From: an uncultured Parafilimonas sp.
Lineage (GTDB): Bacteria > Bacteroidota > Bacteroidia > Chitinophagales > Chitinophagaceae
Assembly (NCBI GenBank): GCA_903882935.1
Contig: CAIRZB010000039.1
Span: 1 to 56,964 of the forward strand
DNA: 56,964 nt
Direction: 5' to 3'
Positions 25,454 through 33,405 of the stretch are shown here, piece after piece. A model generated the notes under the pieces. That model did not search any database. It was not told the DNA's origin and worked only from the letters and a program-made list of their open reading frames with translations. The position numbers and the translations under genes were made by a program. Each line of letters begins with the position of its first letter. The first letter of the stretch is position 1.

Positions 25454-26011
25454 TTAAAGACCATCAATTTCTATCGTAACGCCCATAGTATAGCTGTCGC
25501 TGTTGGTATTGGCCACAGTATTTTGGTCAAACAGCCAGCCAAAATTATAGTTGTTAGATTGAGCTCTCCACTCATCTGTGCCACTATAAAGAAATATTGA
25601 TTTAGCGGCAGAATAAGGTGCAAATGACCATTGTGAAATTGGGCCGCCAAAATGGCAATACAGTTGCACCCCGTTCATATCAATAGTATTGTTACTGTTA
25701 TTGCTACCAGTTATGCTGGTTTGGTTTGCGGTTGCAAACATGTGATACGGCACGTTTGACCTTACGTACAAGCCACCGGTTTGAACAATATAGGCATCCC
25801 TGTGGTTAGTGGACGCATCGGCAGTGGTAACAGTAACACCATCAAGCGATTGTGATGAGGTTCCATTGTCAAACCATATATTCATGGTTGGGTTTACACT
25901 TAACTGTAGCGTTTGGGTGGCAGACTTTACCGTTTGCGCATTAACCGTTACCGATGCAACTACTACACTTGTTGCAACAAGCACACTTCTTAGAAGTTTT
26001 TTGTTGTTCAT
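25454..26011 (-). CDS. Pilin-like secreted subunit (major candidate)
   Basis: A 185-residue exported protein. The signal peptide ends VTVNAQ. The mature part begins VKSATQTLQLSVNPTMNIWFDN, is rich in Ser, Thr, Asn and Gly, has few charges and ends SYTMGVTIEIDGL. Composition and beta-strand pattern fit a fibre subunit. It has its own promoter: TATTTTCG about 25 bases upstream of the start with a TTG 18 bases before it. A strong hairpin follows the stop. No similarity to a named pilin family can be claimed. Confidence 0.65.
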   Translation of the reverse strand: MNNKKLLRSVLVATSVVVASVTVNAQTVKSATQTLQLSVNPTMNIWFDNGTSSQSLDGVTVTTADASTNHRDAYIVQTGGLYVRSNVPYHMFATANQTSITGSNNSNNTIDMNGVQLYCHFGGPISQWSFAPYSAAKSIFLYSGTDEWRAQSNNYNFGWLFDQNTVANTNSDSYTMGVTIEIDGL

Positions 26012-26225
26012 AATTAAAATTTATTCTGACGAAAATAGTTGCTAGGGATAAGCGCCAAAAAACCTATGTGTAAAACCGCTACTTTCGTTTGATTATCAAG
26101 TTAAAAAGAATTACATTTTTTAACATATTAATGGTTAATAACTTAAAATGTTTAAAACACCGGGTACAATTACGCATTATTTTCAATGCCTATTATTGCT
26201 TCGGGGCACAACACACAACGGTACT

Positions 26226-26365
26226 TTAAAGACTGTACAGCTCTACTTCAACGGTGATCCCAAGGTTGTATGTATCGGGCGGCGCATTGTATAGCCTATT
26301 TTAAGTAAGATTTCTGCCAGTTAACATCAAAATACCCATTACACGGCGTATTGCTCCCCAGCTGG
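26226..26365 (-). pseudogene. Decayed pilin-like subunit fragment behind the usher-like gene
   Basis: Directly after the stop of the 26374 gene a frame reads GYFDVNWQKSYLK and hits TAG. In the next frame the sequence continues NAPPDTYNLGITVEVELYSL to a stop at 26226. The second part matches the subunit ending SYTMGVTIEID. A one-base shift in an A-rich run explains the break. The N-terminal part and signal peptide are missing. Confidence 0.6.
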
Positions 26366-26373
26366 CACATTTC

Positions 26374-29300
26374 TTAATGCCGTTGGTTAAAGGTTTTTAT
26401 TTCCACCTGGCGGCCACCCGCACCGGTAACCCTTATTTGCAATAGTTGGGCATAGCCCGTTACAGCGTCAACAGTAAAATTGGCGACTGCCGCATTACCA
26501 GCAGTTTTTCGGTCGGGCAAAAAACAACGGTAATTGGCGGCTGGCAGTTTAAGGGTAAACACCCCATCAGCGCCGGTAAATGTACTAAATTGGTTACCAG
26601 CATCGTCTATAAAGGCCAAGCGTACGCCTTCTAAGTCAATATGGGTTAAGTCAAATTTGCTAAGGGCAATATCAAGTTTGCCGGTAACAGCAAATTGCGG
26701 GGGTATGCCCAACTGCTGGCTGCTGTTTTTAAGGGTGGTTACTCTTTTTTCAATAAAATTTTGTTGTCTTGCATCGCCGTAATTAATTTTTACGGTATGC
26801 AGGCCTTTGGCAAGGTTTTTAATAAAAACCGTACCCCGCCCATCTGTAATAAGCCCCAGGTTATCTAATGTTAACGGCAATTGCGCTACATTTTTTTCAG
26901 TGGGTTGTTTTATGCCATCATTGTTATTATCCTCAAAAACAGTTAAACTAAGATTAACCGTGCCCGGGTTGGCCTGTTGCCAGTTAAATTGCTTTTGAAC
27001 CTGCAATTGAAATTGGTTGTTAGCCATTGCTGTACCCGATTTTAAGAAGCTACCCAAAAAATTTATCATCCAACCATTGCCAACATTTAGCTCGGCATGC
27101 TCGTTTACCCCCAAATTAACAATACCACTGGGGTTGCGGTAAAAGTTAACACCAGTTGCAAATTTTAAATTGTTTAATAAATTTACTTTGTAGGTAAAGC
27201 TTGCATGTTGGGTATGTAGCGGCAATTTATCTTTTACGCCAAGCTGGTTAAGCAGGTCGTAAATATAATAAGGGCCGTTTTGGTCAATAACATCAAGGTG
27301 AAACTTATTAAAAAACACCCCGAGGCTTATTTTAAGCGCTATGGTTTTGTTAAAAACACCAGGCACAAGGCTGTAGTGGTAACTGCCGGCGTCGGCCACC
27401 GCCGTAAAACCAAACCGGGGCCATGTTTTGCTAATTTCTATTGCCGCATGCACCGACGACATATTTACCGGCGTGCCGGCATTTAACAGTTGCTGGTTAA
27501 ACAAATAGGTTGCCAAGGCAAAAGGCAGCGCTTTATTTTGGTTATTTAACCTTAGCTGCGCCAATAAATTGGCGGTAAAGTTATTGCTGTGCTGCAGCGT
27601 ATCGTTATACACCGGTATTTCCGAAATGTTTTTATTGATGTTTAAGTTTAAGGCAGTTTTTTTAGTGGCCAAAAAATTTACAAAGCCAACTATGCCTGTA
27701 CGGCCTTGTACGTTGCCAGCAAAATTGGCGCTGCCAAGGGTAACCTCTAGCCCCTGCTGCCATTTTTTACGCTGGTTATTATACCCAAATTTAGCCTCCG
27801 CACCGTTTAAACTGCTGTCGGCATGGCCCGGCCGCCGCAGCTTGGCAATGCTTGTACCCAATAACACCGAAAAGCTGCTGTTGGTGCTAATTTTACGTTT
27901 GAATGATGCAAAATGCAACTGCCCACGGGTGTTGTCATCAAACCTATTAAAATAACTGCTGCCATAAGCAAACTCGTTCAGCAACCCTGCGCCGCGTAGG
28001 GTAATTTTAACCGCGGCACCTTCGTTACGAATACCAACGCTTGTTGACAGTGCAGAGAGCACATTTTGCCTGCTTATTGCCCAGGCTTCAACAATTTTAT
28101 TTGCATTGGCCTCGCCTGCCTTAAAGTAAACCCCAAAGCCTGCAACAGGCAGGCCAAAATCGGTAAGTTGGGTGTTGCCTAATTGCATAAAAAAAGGCCC
28201 ATGGCGCCATTGCAGGCCGCCGCTAAAAAATGTGCCATTTTTTGTTACACCCGGTTGGTAGGCAACATTAAAACCAACACCATTGGCATTAGCGGGCAGT
28301 GTGCTTGCGGCTGTTAAAGCGTAACCAATATACTGCCCACCGGTGCTTAACATAGTGCCTACGGTAAGCACCCGTTGGGTAGGTGGCGGTGCACCCTTTT
28401 TTGTTATAAAGCCCTTGCTAAACAGCCAGCGTATACTAAACGAAAAAGCTGCGGCCTGCTTCCCAGCCTCATCGTCAATGGTAACCGCTACAACACCGTC
28501 ATAACTTTTCAATCCATCAACACCCGGCAAAACGGTAAAATCCAGGTTTATAACGGTATCCTGCCCAGGCAAATTCACCCATTTGGTTTTTGTTTTGGTT
28601 ATTGCCACCGGCAGCCTATTGCTGCGCTGCAGTTCCAAAAAAACTCTTTTGCTGTCGCCTAAGTTATTTTTAAATGAAACCGGTATGGTAAAATGTTTGC
28701 TGCTTTGCTGCAACACAACCTCGTTGTTAAGGGCATGCGCCATTATTTGTTGGTTAGTACCATCAACCACCTGTACAATAAAATGGGCTGGTTTTACAGC
28801 ATGTATGGTACCGGCGTTAACTATGTTTAAAACCGCTTGGTAAGCGCCGTTAACCCTGGCACCGGCATTTAAATATTTTACGCCTGTTACCAAACTGTCG
28901 CCAGGGGATAGGCTGTACACCATGGCATTTTTTGCAAACGGCTTAAAGCGCCTGTCTGGCGGGGCTTCTATTGTAAACCGCACAGTACTGGCTGATTTAT
29001 TTTGCAGGGTAACCCTATGTAAAAAGGTTTGTGTTGGTTTTACTTGTTCGGTATCGGCAATATTGCGCACCACAAGGCTGTCAAATGGCGTTAAAGCTTC
29101 ATCCAACGCGGGTGGCGGCTCTTTAATTACCGCAGGCAAGTCTTGGCCACCAGGCAGCTTGGGAACAATAAGTTTCTTTTCTGTTGCATTTGGGGTGGGT
29201 ACGGCTTGCTTTCCGCCCTGTACTTCGGCCAGGCTATCGCAGGCAATATCTGTGCCTTTTGGCGGCTGGATTATCGTATTGGCTGAGTCCTTTGCGCCTT

Positions 29301-30717
29301 GCCACTGTTGTGCTGGGTTTTTATTTGCAGGTGCATTGGCAGCAACAACATTGCCCAGTGCCTGCTGCGGCAATGGGGCTCGCAGCGGGCTTTGCTGCCC
29401 ATCGTTGTTTTTTACTTGTGATTCAATTTGGCCCGCGCCCGTTGCATTTACCTTACTGGTATCATGTTGGGCTGTTTCAAGCGGTGTACGTGTACCTTGG
29501 TTGGCTGTACTGTCTGCAAAGGAAACCTTGGCCAAGCCCAATGTTGGTTCAAGTTGGTCAGTAACTGGCCGGGTGCTTGATGGGGGGGCTGATTTTTTCA
29601 ATACCTGTGCTGGTAAATCCACTGCGTTTTCCCTTGGGGGCATTTTATCTTTACATGCAGCCATGCTTTCGCTGGTAACTTTATTACCAAGGGCGCCAAC
29701 AATCACAATTTTGGTTGCGCCCTTTTCGCCGTTCAACTGTTGCACCGGTTTTTCGTTGGCAGGTGCATCCGCAACAACAGCATTGGCAAGTGCGGGCGGC
29801 GGCGGGTTTTGCCACCAATGGCTATTTTTACTTTTGGATGCAATTTGGCCGGCACCCACTGCATTTAACTTACGGGTATCATTTTGTGGTGTTACAACCG
29901 GTAAAACTGCGCGGCGGTTAGCAATACTGTCTGAAGGGGTAAACTGGGCCGCGCCTATTGTTCGTTCAACTGGGTTAGTAATTGGCCGGGGGTTTGAAGG
30001 GGGGACTGATTTTTTTAAGGCCCGTGCTTGTAAATCTGCAACCTTGCCAGCCCTTTTTGTGCTTTTTGTGTATGACCCAACCAACCCGCCTTTAAAACCC
30101 GCCGGCATATTTTTTTTAGGCAGCCCAGCCGAGCCATTTTCTATTTCAGCTTTGGGCTTATCTGCTAGCGTTAATGGCTGGTTTTGCGTTGCACGTTTGG
30201 TTAATTTGGCAGCCGCCTTGGGCATTGCCGGCGCTTTTAACTGGCCGCCGCCCGTTTTTTGTCGTGGGCCTGCGGCAGGCTTTGGGTAAGTATCGCTGGC
30301 TGGGTGTGGTATAATATTACCGCCTTTTTGCAACGGCTTTGCAGTAGCTGTAACTTTTGGGGAAACTGGGTTGCGCTTTTTTTGCACCCTGGTAACAGAT
30401 GTTGATAAGCTACCTGTTGTTTTTTTAGTTTGTGGAGCGGCTAAACTATGTTTACGGTTAAACGCCTTAGCCAAGGCAGTGTCGGGTAAACTGGCCGTGT
30501 TGTTTTTTGTTGGCCTATGTACAGTAGCTGCTGCCACCTGCTTTATGGGCTTGCTCGCATGTACGTTGCTAAAAGTCTTAATGTTTTCAGGTTTACGGTT
30601 GCATGCATAATTGATTACCGCGGAGAGCACAATTAACCGCCAAGGATGATACTTAAAGAGTGCTTTGTGGCTGGCTTTACAGCAACAAGAACTAAGCAAC
30701 TTACATTTCAACCCCAA
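26374..30717 (-). CDS. Usher-like outer-membrane beta-barrel protein with a long disordered N-terminal region
   Basis: A protein of 1447 residues. A hydrophobic export segment (residues 27-39, then Cys) is followed by about 500 residues rich in Lys, Pro, Ala, Thr and Gln with an internal repeat (about 229-366 and 367-505). Residues about 545-790 look Ig-like. A region of about 500 residues (790-1290) has the alternating aromatic/Gly pattern of an outer-membrane beta barrel. Then comes an SdrB-like segment with VFEDNNNDGIKQPTEKN and a final carboxypeptidase-regulatory-like domain (TGKLDI ... GADGVFTLKLP). With an adjacent chaperone and subunits it is most simply an usher that secretes and assembles the fibre; the architecture recalls alpha-type ushers with extra C-terminal domains. 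This is inference. Confidence 0.65.
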   Translation of the reverse strand: MGLKCKLLSSCCCKASHKALFKYHPWRLIVLSAVINYACNRKPENIKTFSNVHASKPIKQVAAATVHRPTKNNTASLPDTALAKAFNRKHSLAAPQTKKTTGSLSTSVTRVQKKRNPVSPKVTATAKPLQKGGNIIPHPASDTYPKPAAGPRQKTGGGQLKAPAMPKAAAKLTKRATQNQPLTLADKPKAEIENGSAGLPKKNMPAGFKGGLVGSYTKSTKRAGKVADLQARALKKSVPPSNPRPITNPVERTIGAAQFTPSDSIANRRAVLPVVTPQNDTRKLNAVGAGQIASKSKNSHWWQNPPPPALANAVVADAPANEKPVQQLNGEKGATKIVIVGALGNKVTSESMAACKDKMPPRENAVDLPAQVLKKSAPPSSTRPVTDQLEPTLGLAKVSFADSTANQGTRTPLETAQHDTSKVNATGAGQIESQVKNNDGQQSPLRAPLPQQALGNVVAANAPANKNPAQQWQGAKDSANTIIQPPKGTDIACDSLAEVQGGKQAVPTPNATEKKLIVPKLPGGQDLPAVIKEPPPALDEALTPFDSLVVRNIADTEQVKPTQTFLHRVTLQNKSASTVRFTIEAPPDRRFKPFAKNAMVYSLSPGDSLVTGVKYLNAGARVNGAYQAVLNIVNAGTIHAVKPAHFIVQVVDGTNQQIMAHALNNEVVLQQSSKHFTIPVSFKNNLGDSKRVFLELQRSNRLPVAITKTKTKWVNLPGQDTVINLDFTVLPGVDGLKSYDGVVAVTIDDEAGKQAAAFSFSIRWLFSKGFITKKGAPPPTQRVLTVGTMLSTGGQYIGYALTAASTLPANANGVGFNVAYQPGVTKNGTFFSGGLQWRHGPFFMQLGNTQLTDFGLPVAGFGVYFKAGEANANKIVEAWAISRQNVLSALSTSVGIRNEGAAVKITLRGAGLLNEFAYGSSYFNRFDDNTRGQLHFASFKRKISTNSSFSVLLGTSIAKLRRPGHADSSLNGAEAKFGYNNQRKKWQQGLEVTLGSANFAGNVQGRTGIVGFVNFLATKKTALNLNINKNISEIPVYNDTLQHSNNFTANLLAQLRLNNQNKALPFALATYLFNQQLLNAGTPVNMSSVHAAIEISKTWPRFGFTAVADAGSYHYSLVPGVFNKTIALKISLGVFFNKFHLDVIDQNGPYYIYDLLNQLGVKDKLPLHTQHASFTYKVNLLNNLKFATGVNFYRNPSGIVNLGVNEHAELNVGNGWMINFLGSFLKSGTAMANNQFQLQVQKQFNWQQANPGTVNLSLTVFEDNNNDGIKQPTEKNVAQLPLTLDNLGLITDGRGTVFIKNLAKGLHTVKINYGDARQQNFIEKRVTTLKNSSQQLGIPPQFAVTGKLDIALSKFDLTHIDLEGVRLAFIDDAGNQFSTFTGADGVFTLKLPAANYRCFLPDRKTAGNAAVANFTVDAVTGYAQLLQIRVTGAGGRQVEIKTFNQRH

Positions 30718-30873
30718 GGATATTGTTTTAAAAAAATCACTGAAAATATTTGGTATCCGATAAATGTATAACGCATTATTTCTTTGCTCGAATGGAGTTT
30801 GTAAAAACCGTGCTATCGCTTCATTTTCAACATATTATAAATTTTTTTACCCACAATTAGAACGCTGCGCCGG

Positions 30874-30919
30874 CAAAACAAACCTTTTGCCGGTAAAAAC
30901 AATACCCTTAAAAATGGGT
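30874..30919 (-). promoter_or_regulatory. Weaker palindrome plus -7 site (site 10)
   Basis: Minus strand: ACCC-ATTTTTAA-GGGT (30919-30904), 22-base spacer, TTGTTTTG (30881-30874). The spacing is exact but the -7 element lacks its second base and lies inside another small hairpin (GCCGGC / GCCGG). If real it would drive the 26374 gene with a leader of about 150 bases. Confidence 0.4.
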
Positions 30920-31137
30920 GTGGCGGGGTTGGGTTGTACCAAGGCGAGTGGGTGAATTTCTTTGAAACGTGTTAAGCCAAGGGCTGCTTGTTGCTTGGAA
31001 ATAAGTATACGGAACTGCGAAAAATGCTTTTGCAAAAAAACGTCGGCAAAAAAGTTAACCCGCTGAAAACCATCTTTTATGATAACCCCTCTGTCACATA
31101 CAACGTAAATTGATAAATTTGTGTAACGATTACACCA

Positions 31138-32091
31138 ATGATGAAAAATTCGCCTGCATGCAATGCCACTGTTCGTCGGCTAACAGCCGTTTTTACTCTT
31201 GTTTTAATCAATACTATGCTTATGGCCCAAGCCATCCCTACCGTAGCATGCGGGTCGGTTACACGCATAGAAAATTTTCCGTCAGCCTATGCGAAACCGC
31301 GCACCGTGGACGTTTGGCTGCCGGAAGGGTACAGCCCCACCAAAAAATATGCAGTGCTGTACATGCACGACGGCCAGATGCTTTTTGACAGCACCACCAC
31401 CTGGAACCACCAGGAATGGGGTGTTGACGAAACCATGTGTAAACTATTGGCCGCCAAAAAAATCAACAACTGTATAGTGGTGGCGGTATGGAATACCACA
31501 CTGCGGCACCCCGAGTATTTTCCACAGAAGCCATTTTATGCCATGGCCAACGACGACCAGCAGCGGATCCTGGCCATCGGGGCAGACAAAGGCGCGCCAC
31601 TCCTAGGCAACGGGCCGGTATCGGACAATTACCTTAAGTTCCTAGTTCTTGAGTTGAAGCCTTATGTTGACAGCCATTACAGCACAAAACCTGACCGGAA
31701 GCATACTTTTATCGCAGGCTCCAGCATGGGCGGCCTCATATCCATGTATGCCCTTTGTGAATACCCGGATGTTTTTGGCGGCGCGGCCTGCCTCTCCACC
31801 CATTGGCCGGGCATATTTACCACCCAAAACAACCCCATCCCCGCCGCGTTTTTGCAGTATTTGGCCACGCACCTGCCATCGCCCAACAACCATAAACTCT
31901 ATTTCGATTATGGCAGCAAAACGCTGGACAGCCTGTATAAACCCTACCAATTGCAGGCCGATGACATACTTAGTCAGGCTGGTTACAGCAAAAACAACTG
32001 GCTCACCCGCGAATTTACCGGCGACGACCACTCCGAAAAATCATGGGCTAACAGGCTGGATATACCGTTGGTGTTTTTATTGGGGAGGTAG
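31138..32091 (+). CDS. Secreted alpha/beta-hydrolase, esterase D type
   Basis: A protein of 317 residues with a signal peptide (LTAVFTLVLINTMLMAQA). It has the putative esterase fold (PF00756): VDVWLPEGY, YAVLYMHDGQMLFD, the nucleophile elbow AGSSMGGL, and a C-terminal DDHSEKSW that should carry the catalytic His. The length is typical. The substrate is unknown; relatives cleave siderophore esters, feruloyl or other acyl groups. An alternative start one codon downstream is equally possible. The gene stands alone between the usher-like gene and the third subunit gene. Confidence 0.85.
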   Translation: MMKNSPACNATVRRLTAVFTLVLINTMLMAQAIPTVACGSVTRIENFPSAYAKPRTVDVWLPEGYSPTKKYAVLYMHDGQMLFDSTTTWNHQEWGVDETMCKLLAAKKINNCIVVAVWNTTLRHPEYFPQKPFYAMANDDQQRILAIGADKGAPLLGNGPVSDNYLKFLVLELKPYVDSHYSTKPDRKHTFIAGSSMGGLISMYALCEYPDVFGGAACLSTHWPGIFTTQNNPIPAAFLQYLATHLPSPNNHKLYFDYGSKTLDSLYKPYQLQADDILSQAGYSKNNWLTREFTGDDHSEKSWANRLDIPLVFLLGR

Positions 32092-32396
32092 GGTGTGGTC
32101 GCACGCGCTAACAAATTTCTTCTCCGCCGGGTTGTTCGAATTGGCTGTAAACAATTCTGCGCGAACACTGCGAACCGCTTGCCGTTTGGGCCGGCCCACA
32201 AGGAAGGCTTTTGCGAAAGACGTTCGGCGGAGAATGAATGGCCGAATTATAGCAATCAGAAGCAGTAATACAAGCCCCCTAATTTATTTTTTTACCTATT
32301 AAAATATTGATTATCAAGGTAATGAATATTTTTACAAGCTAAATTGTGTCTGCACCGTATTTCAACATCAAATTTGCCCTCAAACAAAAAAAAGTT
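32092..32396. other. Intergenic stretch
   Basis: No gene is supported. The left part has higher G+C and short imperfect repeats. The right part is A/T-rich and should hold the promoter of the subunit gene at 32397, but no -7 element is clear enough to mark. Confidence 0.35.
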
Positions 32397-32936
32397 ATGA
32401 AGTTAATTTATCCAATGTTAGCTGCAACCCTTTTGTTTGCAGTATCGGCAAACGCACAACCAAAGCTGCAAGCAACAGCCATTCAATCATTGTCAATTAC
32501 TGTACCGTCTTCATTAAGCGTAAGTTTTGACCAGGCACAGCAAAGTTACAATCCCACAAACCCCGGACCTACCGACCAGGGTATGTATGGTTACCACGTG
32601 ATGGCTGCCGGGCAGTTTTATGTGACGACCAACGGACAATATAGCCTGTATTTTTACTTTAATGACGTTAATCTTTACAACAGCGACAAAAGCAGTTATA
32701 TTGATGGTGGCTCGGTTACCTTCAGAGTTGGAAATGCTGGCTGGGGACAGAACCAATGGACAATAAACAACAAGCACGCACTGTACGCGGAGAGAGCACT
32801 TATCAGCAGTGTTAATGGCGTTGATACATACCCATACAAATGGTATATTGACGATGTTCATACGCAGAACTTTTGGGGGGGCATAAAGCCAGATACCTAT
32901 ACGGGTTCAGTAACACTTGAAGTTGACCAACTGTAA
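32397..32936 (+). CDS. Pilin-like secreted subunit, orphan copy on the plus strand
   Basis: A 179-residue protein with signal peptide (MKLIYPMLAATLLFAVSANAQ). The mature part begins LQATAIQSLSITVPSSLSVSFD and ends DTYTGSVTLEVDQL, the same beginning and end as the subunits at 25454 and 24800. The interior is Tyr/Asn/Gly-rich. It is separated from the locus by the esterase gene and has its own strong terminator, so it is probably regulated separately. An in-frame upstream start at 32346 is less likely since it precedes the signal peptide by 17 residues. Confidence 0.62.
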   Translation: MKLIYPMLAATLLFAVSANAQPKLQATAIQSLSITVPSSLSVSFDQAQQSYNPTNPGPTDQGMYGYHVMAAGQFYVTTNGQYSLYFYFNDVNLYNSDKSSYIDGGSVTFRVGNAGWGQNQWTINNKHALYAERALISSVNGVDTYPYKWYIDDVHTQNFWGGIKPDTYTGSVTLEVDQL

Positions 32937-32952
32937 CTAAATTACCCCCAGT

Positions 32953-32996
32953 AAATACCGTTGATTTTTTCAAAATTTCAACGGTATTTATTTTTT
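32953..32996 (+). terminator. Intrinsic terminator after the orphan subunit
   Basis: 12-bp stem AAATACCGTTGA / TCAACGGTATTT followed by six T, 16 bases after the stop. Confidence 0.9.
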
Positions 32997-33405
32997 GGTT
33001 TGAGGTTTATAAGCCTATTTGTTCGTGCTGTGAGCCATTCAAACGTAAGCGCTTTGACAGTGGCTGCGAAAGCACTTCTTTAAGCATGTAAAAGCCAGAT
33101 GAGTTTGGAAGGCAAGGTTCTAAAGCCAAATAACCAGCAAAGAGCCAAGCTGTGTACCGATGTGGGGATGTCGGCCTGCTGCACAATATTCCAGACGAGT
33201 CTGGTTTTTTTACGACAATTATAGATCGACGGACAACCCTTAGGATTGCTGCTGATATTATTGCTGGCTCCCCATTGCCCCAACCGATGAATGGTTTGTG
33301 ACACAACAGCCGATGCCATGAAAAACCACCGCTGGTACCCCCCAAACCGAAATTCCCCCAACAATCCCCCCAATATTCTTATCTTCCATCCCAAATCCTT
33401 TTTAT
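32997..33405. other. Non-coding stretch
   Basis: Two overlapping minus-strand frames of 112 and 119 codons occur here, but they lack a motif, have atypical codon use and one crosses the start of the M13 peptidase gene. They are not accepted. No promoter palindrome is present. Confidence 0.45.

Noticed and set aside
28922-30289. 455-codon open frame on the plus strand
   Set aside because: Antisense to the disordered, compositionally biased part of the usher-like gene; no domain, and the minus frame has a coherent architecture over 1447 codons.
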